Shown in pieces: positions 1 through 10,240 of a stretch of 64,000 nt of DNA. The notes under the pieces are model-generated. The model had not been told where the DNA came from, made no database searches, and saw only the letters and a program-made list of their open reading frames with translations. This stretch comes from Pseudomonas entomophila L48. GTDB lineage: Bacteria > Pseudomonadota > Gammaproteobacteria > Pseudomonadales > Pseudomonadaceae. The position numbers were made by a program, and so were the translations under genes. The DNA lies in assembly GCF_000026105.1 (NCBI RefSeq), contig NC_008027.1, positions 1,752,001 through 1,816,000 on the forward strand, read 5' to 3'. Within the stretch, counting starts at the first letter, position 1; the number at the start of each line of letters is the position of its first letter.

Positions 1-402
1 CCGGTTGCTGCCCTTGACCGCCATGATGAACGGGAACTGGAACTTGGCCTTGTACGCATCGTTCAGTTCGGTGAAACGGGCGAACTCCTCGGCGGTGCAC
101 TGGTGGATGCCAGCGCCGGCCTGCTCGTTGGTGCTCGACTCGGTCAGCTCGCCCTGGATGGCGGCCTTGCCGGCGAGGTCCGGGTGCGCGTTGATCAGGG
201 CCAGCTGGTCCGCCTGGTTGGCGCTGAGCAGGATGTCGCTCATGCGCTGGTGCAGCGCCTCGATCTCGTCCAGCTCGGCCAGTTGTCCCAGGTCATAGGC
301 TTTTTCGGCGACCCACGGCGAGTGCTCGTAGATGTCGGCGAAGGCCTCGACGAAGGCGGCGCGGTCCAGGGTGGAGGGCTTGAGGGTGTTGAAGGCGGTC
401 AT
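1..402 (-). CDS. uraD: OHCU decarboxylase UraD (3' part cut off by window edge)
   Basis: Decarboxylates 2-oxo-4-hydroxy-4-carboxy-5-ureidoimidazoline to S-allantoin, the last step of the urate oxidation branch of purine catabolism. 134 codons from ATG at 402 are visible; the C-terminus lies beyond base 1. Family signatures are present: the HPDLAG motif with the conserved His, and FPFIMAVKG near the visible end. The ATG overlaps the puuE stop by one base (TGATG), so the two genes are co-transcribed and probably translationally coupled. The call is secure because both motifs and the neighbours agree. Confidence 0.93.
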   Translation of the reverse strand, partial: MTAFNTLKPSTLDRAAFVEAFADIYEHSPWVAEKAYDLGQLAELDEIEALHQRMSDILLSANQADQLALINAHPDLAGKAAIQGELTESSTNEQAGAGIHQCTAEEFARFTELNDAYKAKFQFPFIMAVKGSNR

Positions 403-1328
403 CAGGCGTTCTCTTTCTTGTACGGGTGGGTGGCGTGCCAGTGGCGGGCGATATCCACGCGACGGGCGAACCAGACCTGCTCGTGGCTCTTGGCGTAGTC
501 GACGAAGCGCTTGAGCGCGGCCAGGCGCGCCGGGCGGCCGACCAGGCGGCAGTGCAGGCCGATCGACAGCATTTTCGGGGCGTCGGCACCTTCGGTGTAG
601 AGCACGTCGAAGGCGTCTTTGAGGTATTGGTAGAACTGCTCGCCGCAGTTGAAGCCCTGGACCTGGGTGAAGCGCATGTCGTTGGTGTCCAGGGTGTAGG
701 GGATCACCAGGTGTGGCTTGCCGGTCGGGTTGTTCGGCTCCCAGTACGGCAGGTCGTCGTCGTAGGTGTCGCTGTCATAGAGGAAACCGCCTTCCTCCAT
801 CACCAGGCGCCGGGTGTTCGGGCCGGTGCGGCCGGTGTACCAGCCTAGCGGTCGTTCGCCGGTGATCTCGGTGAGGATGCGGATGGCTTCGAGCATGTGC
901 TCGCGCTCCTGCACCTCGTCCATGTTCTGGTAGTCGATCCAGCGGTAGCCGTGGCTGCAGATCTCGTGGCCGGCCTGGGCCATGGCGCGGATCACGTCGG
1001 GGTGGCGTTGGGCGGCCATGGCCACGGCGAAGATGGTCAGCGGCACGCCGCTGTCCTTGAACAGCTTGAGCAGGCGCCAGACGCCGGCGCGGCTGCCGTA
1101 CTCGTAGAGCGACTCCATGCTCATGTTGCGCTGGCCCTGAAGCGGCTGGGCGGCGACCATTTCGGAGAGGAAAGCTTCGGATTCCTTGTCGCCGTGCAGG
1201 ATGTTGCGCTCGCCACCTTCCTCATAGTTGAGCACGAAGGACAGCGCAATGCGGGCATTCCCCGGCCATTGCGGATGAGGTGGGTTGTTGCCGTAACCGA
1301 TCAGGTCGCGAGGGTAGTCAGCGCTCAC
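402..1328 (-). CDS. puuE: Allantoinase PuuE (polysaccharide-deacetylase fold)
   Basis: Cofactor-independent allantoinase of the NodB/polysaccharide deacetylase superfamily, which opens allantoin to allantoate; the family was defined in Pseudomonas. 308 aa with the full domain, including the HEICSHGYRW segment and a C-terminal LHCRLVGRP stretch. I chose the GTG at 1328 (product begins MSADYPRDLIGYG) because GGAAG lies just upstream. Reading on to an ATG at 1484 would add a non-conserved tail and swallow the palindrome at 1406-1415. First gene of puuE-uraD, divergent from uraH. Confidence 0.93.
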   Translation of the reverse strand: MSADYPRDLIGYGNNPPHPQWPGNARIALSFVLNYEEGGERNILHGDKESEAFLSEMVAAQPLQGQRNMSMESLYEYGSRAGVWRLLKLFKDSGVPLTIFAVAMAAQRHPDVIRAMAQAGHEICSHGYRWIDYQNMDEVQEREHMLEAIRILTEITGERPLGWYTGRTGPNTRRLVMEEGGFLYDSDTYDDDLPYWEPNNPTGKPHLVIPYTLDTNDMRFTQVQGFNCGEQFYQYLKDAFDVLYTEGADAPKMLSIGLHCRLVGRPARLAALKRFVDYAKSHEQVWFARRVDIARHWHATHPYKKENA

Positions 1329-1405
1329 TGCAGTCTTCCTTCTTGTACGTTTGTGCGGGGGGTGGGCGGGGCCGCGTCGGGATGTCGCACCACCGGATGA
1401 GCTGA

Positions 1406-1415
1406 TTGTATACAA
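1406..1415. promoter_or_regulatory. Palindromic operator candidate upstream of puuE
   Basis: TTGTATACAA is a perfect 10-bp palindrome about 80 bp upstream of the puuE GTG. A near copy, TTGTGTACAA, sits on the uraH side at 1611-1620. Paired dyads in a divergent purine-catabolism promoter region suggest a dimeric regulator, possibly GntR type from the TTGT-N-ACAA form. The regulator is not in this window. Confidence 0.5.
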
Positions 1416-1610
1416 CTTCTCAATTCTTTTGTAAGCCTGTTTTTCCGCATTTCTTCCCATTTGTCGCCTTGGAATGGCTTGCAAGAAACTTGCCCGATTG
1501 GTCAGTTAATCACAGGGGCGTCTTTACCCGGCCTGAGTTTAAGACTGGTGGGCTTTATATAAGAGGGTGAGTGGAAGCGGGTAGGCGGTCAGGCGGGATG
1601 GCTGAAAAAA

Positions 1611-1620
1611 TTGTGTACAA
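1611..1620. promoter_or_regulatory. Second operator-like dyad upstream of uraH
   Basis: TTGTGTACAA differs by one base from the perfect palindrome at 1406-1415 and is followed by an AT-rich stretch, about 110 bp before uraH. Same spacing class and same half-sites suggest one regulator acts on both divergent units. The rest of the 400-bp gap (1329-1728) shows no ORF with supporting signals. Confidence 0.5.
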
Positions 1621-1728
1621 TTTATCGCTAAACTGTCTTAATGGCGCCATTCCGCACGCCGTTGGCCTTGCCGCCCGGTGAGTGCCGTGTATTTTTTGCC
1701 CACGCATACGACAAGAGGCGATTAGCAA

Positions 1729-2082
1729 ATGGGACGTTTGACCACACACGTATTGGATGCCGCTCACGGCTGCCCGGGCAGCTCGATCAAGGTCGAGCTG
1801 TACCGCGTCGAAGGCCAGCAGCTGGAGCTGGTGAACACTGCCCTGACCAACAGCGATGGCCGCGTCGACGCGCCGCTGCTGCAGGGTGACGATTATCGTA
1901 CTGGCGTGTACCAGTTGCAGTTCAGTGCTGGCGACTATTACCGTGCCCGCGGCGTGAAGCTGCCGGATACCGCATTCCTCGATGTGGTCGTGCTGCGTTT
2001 TGGCATTGACCAGAACCAGGAGCACTACCACGTGCCGCTGCTGATCTCGCCGTACAGTTACTCGACCTATCGTGGAAGCTAG
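1729..2082 (+). CDS. uraH: 5-hydroxyisourate hydrolase (transthyretin-related)
   Basis: Hydrolyses 5-hydroxyisourate, the product of urate oxidation, to OHCU, the substrate of UraD. 117 aa, the usual length without an export signal, so cytosolic. Family marks are the LTTHVLD start with the conserved His, the internal Arg-rich strand and the C-terminal YRGS tetrapeptide that defines transthyretin-related hydrolases. It is transcribed away from puuE-uraD; the three enzymes together take hydroxyisourate to allantoate. Confidence 0.95.
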   Translation: MGRLTTHVLDAAHGCPGSSIKVELYRVEGQQLELVNTALTNSDGRVDAPLLQGDDYRTGVYQLQFSAGDYYRARGVKLPDTAFLDVVVLRFGIDQNQEHYHVPLLISPYSYSTYRGS

Positions 2083-2113
2083 TTGGTCGCTAGATGAATC
2101 TTCGTAGGTCCTT

Positions 2114-2143
2114 GCCCGCTCTCACACTGGCGGGCTTTTTTTT
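2114..2143 (+). terminator. Rho-independent terminator after uraH
   Basis: GCCCGC and GCGGGC arms around a 10-nt loop are followed directly by a run of eight T, about 30 bp after the uraH stop. Confidence 0.9.
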
Positions 2144-2376
2144 GCCTGTGCTTTTCCCTTTTTGCCATCGCCTTCAAGGTCTTCGACGGAGGATCGCGTA
2201 TTAGCATGGAGGCGCTCGTCGTTAGCCTTGCAGTGTTCTCGAGATCGAGCGCCGCTACTCTCCCGGCGAACACCTTGAAAGCTCCGCGTTTCACCAGAAA
2301 CCTCTCCCGGGTACCCAGCGCCCTACAATCCAAGTAAAGTGCCGCCCCCGCCGTACCCGCAGAAGGAACCGAAGCC

Positions 2377-3381
2377 ATGACCACCCCCCTAGACATCGCC
2401 GTCGTCGGCGCCACCGGCACTGTCGGTGAAACCCTCGTGCAGATCCTCGAGGAGCTGGCATTCCCGGTAGCGACCCTGCACCTGCTGGCCAGCATGGAGT
2501 CAGCCGGCAGCAACGTCATGTTCGCCGGCAAGAAACTGCGGGTGCGCGAAGTGGACAGTTTCGATTTCAGCCAGGTGAAACTGGTGTTCTTCGCCGCCAG
2601 CCCGGCCGTCAGCCGCAGCTTCGCACCCAAGGCGCAAGCTGCCGGTTGCGCTGTCATCGATCTGTCGGGTGCCCTGGACGGTGCGCAGGCCGTGGTTCCC
2701 GAAGCGAATGGCGAGCGGGTGGCGGACCTGGCGATGCCTGCGCTGATCACCAGCCCCAGCTCGGGTGCCGTGGCCCTGGCCGTGGCGTTGGCACCGCTGA
2801 AGGCGTTGCTGGATATCGAGCGGGTGCAGGTCAATGCCTGCCTGGCCGTATCGGCGCAGGGCAGGGAAGCGGTCAGCGAGCTGGCGCGCCAGACTGCCGA
2901 GCTGCTCAACGCACGGCCATTGGAGCCACGCTTCTTCGACCGCCAGGTCGCATTCAACGTGTTGCCCCAGGTGGGGGCGCCGGACGATCAGGGCCGCACG
3001 GCCGTCGAGCGACGCCTGGTCACCGAGCTGCGCCAACTGCTGGACATGCCGCAACTGAAGATTTCCGTGACCTGCATTCAAGTCCCGGTGTTTTTCGGCG
3101 ATAGCTTCAGTGTGGCGGTACAGAGCCGTCGTCCGGTCGATCTGGGCGCGGTCAACGCGGCGCTGGACACGGCCGACGGCCTTGAACTGGTCGAGCCAGG
3201 CGATTATCCGACCCCGGTGGGTGACGCAGTGGGCCAGGACGTGGTCTATGTTGGTCGTGTACGCCGTGGTGTCGACGAGGACGAGCAGCTCAACCTCTGG
3301 CTGACCACCGACAATGTGCGCAAGGGCGCGGCGCTGAACGCCGTGCAGGTGGCGCAATTGTTGATTAAACACATGGCGTAA
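2377..3381 (+). CDS. usg: Aspartate-semialdehyde dehydrogenase-like protein Usg (lacks catalytic Cys)
   Basis: 334 aa homologue of aspartate-semialdehyde dehydrogenase with an N-terminal Rossmann motif (GATGTVG, residues 11-17). Where active enzymes have an NPNCST-type loop this protein reads SPSSGA at 126-131, so the catalytic cysteine is replaced by Ser129. It is therefore very likely not a working dehydrogenase. E. coli Usg has the same ancestry and the same position upstream of truA, and the order usg-(fimV)-truA-accD-folC-dedD-cvpA-purF matches here. Its function is unknown. ATG start with GAAGGAA upstream. Confidence 0.85.
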   Translation: MTTPLDIAVVGATGTVGETLVQILEELAFPVATLHLLASMESAGSNVMFAGKKLRVREVDSFDFSQVKLVFFAASPAVSRSFAPKAQAAGCAVIDLSGALDGAQAVVPEANGERVADLAMPALITSPSSGAVALAVALAPLKALLDIERVQVNACLAVSAQGREAVSELARQTAELLNARPLEPRFFDRQVAFNVLPQVGAPDDQGRTAVERRLVTELRQLLDMPQLKISVTCIQVPVFFGDSFSVAVQSRRPVDLGAVNAALDTADGLELVEPGDYPTPVGDAVGQDVVYVGRVRRGVDEDEQLNLWLTTDNVRKGAALNAVQVAQLLIKHMA

Positions 3382-3452
3382 AAGATACTGCGAGCAATTT
3401 TGTCCTACACCGCGACTGGGTTTTCGGGACCGTTCATACAAGGGAAGAGTTC

Positions 3453-6128
3453 ATGCTTCGAATTCGCAAACTGGTTCTGGCCATCGCGGCAGCCTCGGCG
3501 CTGTCGTCCGGCGTGGCGAATGCCCTGGGGTTGGGGGAGCTGACCCTCAAGTCGGCGCAGAACCAGCCGCTGGATGCCGAGATCGAACTGCTCGATGTGC
3601 GCGACCTCACCGCCGCGGAAATGGCGCCCAGCCTGGCCTCGCCGGAAGACTTCGCCAAGGCCGGGGTACCGCTGCCGGCCTACCTCGAAGACCTCACCTT
3701 CACGCCAGTGCTCACGCCAAACGGCAAGAGCGTGCTGCGGGTCACCTCCAGCAAGCCGCTGCCGGAGCCGGTGGTCAAGTTCCTGGTCCAGGTCATGTGG
3801 CCACAGGGGCGCTTGCTGCGCGACTACAGTGTGCTGCTCGACCAGGCGCAAGCCCAGGGTAGCCAGCCGACCCAGGCCAACATCAACCCGGCCGTGAGCG
3901 CGGGCAGCTACACCACCAAGCGCCGCGACACCCTCTGGCAGATCGCTGCGCGCAACACCCATGGCGGCTCGGTCCAGCAGACCATGCTGGCCATCCAGGC
4001 GTTGAACCCCGATGCTTTCATCGGCAACAACATCAACCAGCTCAAGATCGGCCAGGTCCTGCGCCTGCCCGACCAGCAGCAGATCCAGAACATTCCTCGC
4101 CCCGAAGCCAACCGCGAAGTCGCCGAGCAGTACGCTGCCTGGCGCGAAGGGCGGCGCCTGGGACCGCGTGCCCGCCAGCTGGATGCCACCCGTCGTGGCG
4201 AGGCTGGCGCGGCGCCTGCGCGTATCGCCCAGGGCGACAACCTGCGTCTGGTATCCCCGGGCGGCAAGGGTGCTGCCGGTGACGCCAAGGCGCTCAACGA
4301 CAAGCTGGCCGTTGCCCAGGAAAGCCTCGACACCAGCCGTCGCGACAACGACGAGCTCAAGAGTCGGATGGTCGACCTGCAGAGCCAGTTGGACAAGCTG
4401 CAGCGTCTGATCCAGCTGAAGAACGACCAGTTGGCACGCCTCGAGGCGCAAGGCGCGGCGCAGCCTGAAGCGCCCACCGCCTTGCCCGGCGAGCCAGCCC
4501 CGGCCCCGGCCCAGCCGGCGGTAAACGCCCAGTTGACCCCGGCCGAGCCAGTAGTCGCCCCGGCACCGGCCGCGGTTGATACAGCGCCGGCACCAGAGCC
4601 GGCCGCCGAAGCCCCTGTCGCAGAAGAGCCGGGGATGCTCGACCAGTTGCTGGGCAACCCGCTGTTGCTGGGGCTGGTTGCCGGTTCGGCGTTCCTGGTC
4701 TTGCTGCTGTTGCTGCTGCTCCTGGCGCGCAAGCGCAAGGCCCAGCAGGAAGCCGAGAAGCACCTGCGCATGGCCCGGGCGTTGTCCGAGGAAGGCGAGC
4801 GTAGTCCTGACCTGGACCTGCCGCCAAGCAGTTTCGAAGGGCTGGACGTTTCAGCGCCCAGCGTCACCCTGTCGCCTGCCGTCGTGGCCGCCTCGGCCGC
4901 TGCCGCCACCGCCGCGGAGAAGCCGCTGCCGGTGGTCGCTGCCGAGCCAGCCCAGGATCCGCGTGCTGCGTTGTTCGCCGAGGTCGATGAAAGCATCGCC
5001 CGTGGTCGCCTCAACCATGCCGCCGATCTGCTCGAGGCTGCCGTGGCGTCCGAGCCGCAGCGCAGTGACCTGCGCCTGAAACTGATGGAAGTCTATGCCC
5101 GCCAGGGTGACCAGACCGCGTTCGCCGACCAGGAGCGCAAGCTGGCGCCCAGCGACGCCAGCCAGGCCGAAGTCGCCTCGCTCAAGGAGCGTTACCCTGG
5201 CATGCTGGGGGTTGCGGCCGTGGCCGCAGGTGCCGCTGGCGCGGCAGCTTTGGCCGCAGAGCTGGATGAACAGTACGTCCAGGAACTGCTGCAGGAGCAG
5301 GAGCCGGCAGCACCCGTGGCAGAGGCCGAGCCAGAGCCGCTGGTTGAGCCTGCTCCGGAGCCTGAACCGGCTGCGTCGCTCGAGCCCGAGTTGGAATCCG
5401 AGCTGTCCCAGGCCCCCGAGCAGGATGACCTTGATAGCGCCTTCGACCTGAGCCTGGACGACGACCTGCCGGTCGACGAGCCGCTCGACCTGCCGGTGCT
5501 GGACGACACCGCGCCGCTGGAGGCCGTGCTCGAAGCTGAAGCGGCGCCGGCAGCCGAGACCGATGCCGACGATGACTTCGAGGCGTTGCTGGCACAGGCG
5601 CAGGCACAGTCGGAGCCGCAGAGCGTCGACGACCTCGCCGAGTTCGACCTCGACGTCGGCGAGCCGGCTGCTCCGGCCGGCACCGAGGAAGCGCCGGTGG
5701 ACGTGGCGGCCGAACTTGCGGCCTTTGACGCCATTCCGGAGTTCGACCCTATTTCCGAGCTGGAGCTGCCGGACGATTTCGACCTGTCGCTGTCGCTGGA
5801 TGACGACTCGCCGGCGGCGAAGAACTTCGCCTCGGAGCTGGATGACGTCAACGCCGAGCTCGACAAGCTGTCGCAGAACCTCGAGTCGCCGTCGCTGGAG
5901 CCGCAGTTCACCGCCGAGGACGCGGCCCAGGAGCCGGAGCCGCTGGATGACCTGGACTTCGACTTCTTCTCCGGCGCTGACGAAGTGGCCACCAAGCTCG
6001 ACCTAGCCCGCGCCTACATCGACATGGGTGACCACCAGGGCGCCCGTGACATCCTCGACGAAGTGGTCAAGGATGGCGACGAAGGTCAGCGTCAGGAAGC
6101 CAACGAGATGCTCTCGCGCCTGGTCTGA
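3453..6128 (+). CDS. fimV: FimV, inner-membrane peptidoglycan-binding polarity hub
   Basis: 891 aa. Organises type IV pili, cAMP signalling and polar complexes in pseudomonads. Visible in order: a signal peptide ending near residue 24, the FimV N-terminal domain, a LysM domain at about 152-207, a coiled coil at about 277-333, a Pro/Ala-rich linker, one transmembrane segment at about 402-425 (a run of Leu), a long very acidic cytoplasmic region, and the C-terminal TPR-like FimV motif (DLARAYIDMGDHQGARDIL). AAGGGAAGAG precedes the ATG. Its place between usg and truA is the normal Pseudomonas arrangement. Confidence 0.95.
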   Translation: MLRIRKLVLAIAAASALSSGVANALGLGELTLKSAQNQPLDAEIELLDVRDLTAAEMAPSLASPEDFAKAGVPLPAYLEDLTFTPVLTPNGKSVLRVTSSKPLPEPVVKFLVQVMWPQGRLLRDYSVLLDQAQAQGSQPTQANINPAVSAGSYTTKRRDTLWQIAARNTHGGSVQQTMLAIQALNPDAFIGNNINQLKIGQVLRLPDQQQIQNIPRPEANREVAEQYAAWREGRRLGPRARQLDATRRGEAGAAPARIAQGDNLRLVSPGGKGAAGDAKALNDKLAVAQESLDTSRRDNDELKSRMVDLQSQLDKLQRLIQLKNDQLARLEAQGAAQPEAPTALPGEPAPAPAQPAVNAQLTPAEPVVAPAPAAVDTAPAPEPAAEAPVAEEPGMLDQLLGNPLLLGLVAGSAFLVLLLLLLLLARKRKAQQEAEKHLRMARALSEEGERSPDLDLPPSSFEGLDVSAPSVTLSPAVVAASAAAATAAEKPLPVVAAEPAQDPRAALFAEVDESIARGRLNHAADLLEAAVASEPQRSDLRLKLMEVYARQGDQTAFADQERKLAPSDASQAEVASLKERYPGMLGVAAVAAGAAGAAALAAELDEQYVQELLQEQEPAAPVAEAEPEPLVEPAPEPEPAASLEPELESELSQAPEQDDLDSAFDLSLDDDLPVDEPLDLPVLDDTAPLEAVLEAEAAPAAETDADDDFEALLAQAQAQSEPQSVDDLAEFDLDVGEPAAPAGTEEAPVDVAAELAAFDAIPEFDPISELELPDDFDLSLSLDDDSPAAKNFASELDDVNAELDKLSQNLESPSLEPQFTAEDAAQEPEPLDDLDFDFFSGADEVATKLDLARAYIDMGDHQGARDILDEVVKDGDEGQRQEANEMLSRLV

Positions 6129-6141
6129 CGCGGCGTCACCT

Positions 6142-6212
6142 ATCGCGGGGCAAGCCTGCTCCCACCGGCCTCTTTCGCAGGCGAGCGTGGGGGCGGGCTT
6201 GCCCCGCGATCA
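6142..6212. repeat. REP-type inverted repeat
   Basis: Arms built on ATCGCGGGGCAAG-CTGCTCCCAC and its complement (GTGGGGGCGGGCTTGCCCCGCGAT) face each other between fimV and truA. This is one of several REP families in the window and may attenuate readthrough from fimV. Confidence 0.8.
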
Positions 6213-6237
6213 TTTCGGCCCTTGCGTGGTTTGCCGG

Positions 6238-6243
6238 TATACT
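6238..6243 (+). promoter_or_regulatory. Probable -10 box for truA
   Basis: TATACT in the context CCGGTATACTGCCCGCC, typical of pseudomonad sigma70 promoters; the -35 is weak. It would start transcription near 6250, which excludes the upstream TTG at 6222 as the truA start and favours 6279. Confidence 0.45.
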
Positions 6244-6278
6244 GCCCGCCTTTCGTTTCATCATCAGGTTTTCCGCTC

Positions 6279-7133
6279 TTGGACATCATCGACAACGCCG
6301 CTGCCGAATCGGCGGCCGAAGGCTACACCCGCATCGCCCTGGGCGTGGAATACAAGGGCTCGCGCTACCGCGGCTGGCAGCGCCAGGCCAGTGGCGTGCC
6401 CAGTGTCCAGCAAGCCCTGGAGCAGGCGCTGTCGACGGTGGCCAATGAGCCCATCACGGTGGTGTGCGCCGGCCGAACCGACGCCGGCGTGCACGGTTGC
6501 GGGCAGATCGTGCATTTCGACACTCGCGCGGTGCGTGACGAGCGCGCCTGGACGCTGGGCACCAACTTCAACCTGCCCCACGACATCAGCGTGGTTTGGT
6601 CCGCGCCCATGCCGGCGCATTTCCACGCCCGCTTCAAGGCCACGGCGCGGCGCTACCGTTATGTGATCTATAACGACCCGATCCGCCCGGCGCATCTGGC
6701 TGAAGAAGTGACCTGGAACCACCGGCCACTGGATGTGACGCGCATGGCCGAGGCCGCGCGGTATTTGCTCGGCACCCATGACTTCAGCGCTTTCCGCGCC
6801 AGCCAGTGCCAGGCCAAGTCGCCGATCAAGCATATCCACCACCTGCGCGTCACCCGGCACGGCCAGATGATCGTGCTGGACGTGCGCGCCACCGCGTTCC
6901 TGCATCACATGGTGCGCAACATCGCCGGTGTGCTGATGACCATCGGCGCCGGCGAGCGGCCAGTGGAGTGGGCTCGCGAGGTGCTGGAAGGGCGGAACCG
7001 CCGGGAGGGCGGGGTGACGGCCCACCCGTACGGCCTGTACCTGGTCCAGGTGGAATACCCGCAAGAGTACGCGTTGCCGCAGCGTTACATCGGCCCACAC
7101 TTTCTTACCGGCTACGAGGCCCTGGCAGACTGA
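6279..7133 (+). CDS. truA: tRNA pseudouridine(38-40) synthase TruA
   Basis: Converts U38-U40 of the tRNA anticodon stem to pseudouridine. 284 aa from the TTG at 6279 (MDIIDNAAAES). The catalytic aspartate sits in GRTDAGVH (about residue 68), and FLHHMVRN, another TruA signature, is present. No ATG is available; the TTG choice is supported by a -10 box at 6238-6243, but an earlier TTG at 6222 in frame cannot be fully excluded. Follows usg-fimV and precedes trpF, as in other pseudomonads. Confidence 0.93.
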   Translation: MDIIDNAAAESAAEGYTRIALGVEYKGSRYRGWQRQASGVPSVQQALEQALSTVANEPITVVCAGRTDAGVHGCGQIVHFDTRAVRDERAWTLGTNFNLPHDISVVWSAPMPAHFHARFKATARRYRYVIYNDPIRPAHLAEEVTWNHRPLDVTRMAEAARYLLGTHDFSAFRASQCQAKSPIKHIHHLRVTRHGQMIVLDVRATAFLHHMVRNIAGVLMTIGAGERPVEWAREVLEGRNRREGGVTAHPYGLYLVQVEYPQEYALPQRYIGPHFLTGYEALAD

Positions 7134-7193
7134 CGGGCCAAAAGTCATTTGCTAACATCGGGCCTTTCACCGATCACTCAAGGTTCGCCCTCC

Positions 7194-7814
7194 ATGAGCA
7201 ACGTGCGCAGCAAGATCTGCGGGATTACCCGCCTAGAGGACGCCCTGGCGGCCGTCGAGGCTGGTGCCGATGCCATCGGCTTCGTCTTCTATGCGAAGAG
7301 CCCACGCGCGGTGGATGTGCGCCAGGCGCGGGCAATCATCGCCGAACTGCCGCCGTTCGTGACCACCGTGGGTTTGTTCGTCAATGCCAGCCGTTGCGAG
7401 CTCAACGAGATCCTCGAAGTGGTTCCGCTGGACCTGCTACAGTTCCACGGCGATGAAACCCCGGCCGACTGCGAGGGGTATCACCGGCCCTGGATCAAGG
7501 CCCTGCGCGTGCGCCCCGATGACGATCTGCAGGCCGCCTGCAAACACTACGCCGGTGCCAGCGGCATCCTGCTGGACGCCTATGTGCCGGGCGTGCCGGG
7601 AGGAACCGGAGAGTCCTTCGACTGGTCATTGATTCCGCAGTGCCTGAGCAAACCTATCATCCTTGCCGGTGGCCTGTCGGCCGACAACGTCGCCGAGGCC
7701 ATCCGCCAGGTGCGTCCATATGCGGTGGATGTCAGTGGCGGTGTGGAGCAGCGAAAGGGCATCAAGGATGCCGCGAAGATCGAGGCCTTCATGCGTGCGG
7801 TGAGGCAGGCGTGA
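7194..7814 (+). CDS. trpF: Phosphoribosylanthranilate isomerase
   Basis: Third enzyme of tryptophan synthesis, an Amadori rearrangement of PRA to CdRP. 206 aa single-domain (beta/alpha)8 barrel. The catalytic cysteine is in KICGITR (Cys9) and the catalytic aspartate in AVDVSGGVE near the C-terminus, with a GGLS phosphate loop. ATG at 7194 chosen because the family begins a few residues before KICG. In Pseudomonas trpF is separate from trpBA and grouped with truA and accD, as here. Confidence 0.96.
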
Positions 7815-8039
7815 GGGCGGATGTGACGGCTGGCCGCGCGCCATCGTCCATAGCTTTCGCAGCCCGATGCTGCCAGGCCATGAGGCCGGCCCAGGCATCG
7901 GCGTAAACATTGGAGATGGGGCGGTGCGTGGCGAATCCATGGCCGGCCCATCGTCGTTTCACAGCAGAATTTGAGCTCAAGGGCAGGGTGGGGCCGGTAA
8001 TTCCAGGCCCGTCGCCCGCCGATACTGGAGAGAGAAAGC

Positions 8040-8932
<893 letters not shown>

Positions 8933-8933
<1 letters not shown>

Positions 8934-10240
8934 TGACCCAGCGCTCCCTGGGCGACTGGCTCGCCTACCTCGAACAGCTGCACCCTTCGGCCATCGACAT
9001 GGGGCTGGAGCGCTCGCAGCAGGTGCTGGCGCGCCTGGGGCTGGGCAAGCTGGCGCCCCGCGTGGTGACGGTCACCGGCACCAATGGCAAGGGTTCGACC
9101 TGCGCTTTCGTGGCTACGCTGTTGCGCGCCCAGGGGCTCAAGGTGGGTGTGTACAGCTCGCCTCATCTGCTGCGCTATAACGAGCGCGTGCTCATCGATG
9201 GCGTCGAAGCCAGTGATGAGCAGTTGTGCGAGGCCTTCACCGCTGTTGAGGCGGCGCGTGGCGATGTTTCGCTGACCTATTTCGAGATGGGCACCCTCGC
9301 GGCGTTCTGGCTATTCAAACAGTCCGAGCTGGATGCCGTGGTGCTCGAAGTCGGCCTGGGTGGCCGGCTGGATGCGGTCAACCTGGTGGATGCCGACGTT
9401 TCATTGGTCACCAGTATCGGTGTCGATCATGCCGACTACCTGGGTGATACCCGTGAGTCGGTCGCCTTCGAGAAAGCCGGCATCTTCCGTCAGGGCAAGC
9501 CTGCGTTGTGTGGTGATCTCGACCCGCCGCAACCCTTGCTCGACAAGGCGCGTGAACTGGCTTGCCCGTTCTTCCTGAGGGGGCGCGATTTCGACCTGGC
9601 CAGCACCGACAGCCACTGGCAGTGGCGAGGCAGCAGGCTGGACGGTTCCGTCGCAGAGCTGCGCGACCTGCCGCTGCTCGACCTGCCCATGGAGAACGCG
9701 GCGCTCGCCTTGCAGGCCTTCCTCCTCATGGATCTGCCCTGGGATGAAGCACGGGTACGCCAGGCATTGCTGGATACCCGCATCACCGGGCGTCTCGACA
9801 GGCGAGCATTGCACTTCGCCGGCAAGCGTGTAGAGCTGTTGCTGGATGTCGGCCATAACCCGCATGCTGCCGAGTACCTGGCGCGTCGTCTTGCGACCCG
9901 GCCGCTCAAAGGTCGGCGCCTGGCGGTATTTGGCTTGCTTGCCGACAAGGACCTGGACGGTGTGCTTGCGCCGTTGCGTGGGCTGGTCGATGAATGGGCG
10001 GTGGCTCCGCTGGCCACTCCCCGCAGCCGTCCGGCCACAGAACTGGCCGACGCCTTGACGAACCTCGGTGTGCCAGTGAAGTCTTACGCTAGCGTCGATG
10101 CTGCCCTGGAGGGGCAGTGCGCCCAGGCGACGGCGGATGATCAGATCCTGCTGTTCGGTTCGTTTTTCTGCGTCGGCGAGGCCCTGGCCTGGCTCGAGCG
10201 GCAGGCCCTCGAGGATGGAGTAGATGGCAGTGCTGGATAA
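8933..10240 (+). CDS. folC: Bifunctional folylpolyglutamate synthase/dihydrofolate synthase
   Basis: Adds glutamate to dihydropteroate and then to folates. 435 aa Mur-ligase-type ATPase: P-loop TGTNGKGST (about 48-56), VYSSPHLLRYNER, an EVGLGGRLDAVN segment and a late DVGHNPHA motif. I chose ATG at 8933, which overlaps the accD stop by one base, over the GTG three bases earlier. The 3' end overlaps dedD by 17 bp. Confidence 0.95.

Noticed and set aside
1329..1484. N-terminal extension of PuuE to an upstream ATG
   Set aside because: Not conserved in the family and would place the palindromic operator inside the coding region.
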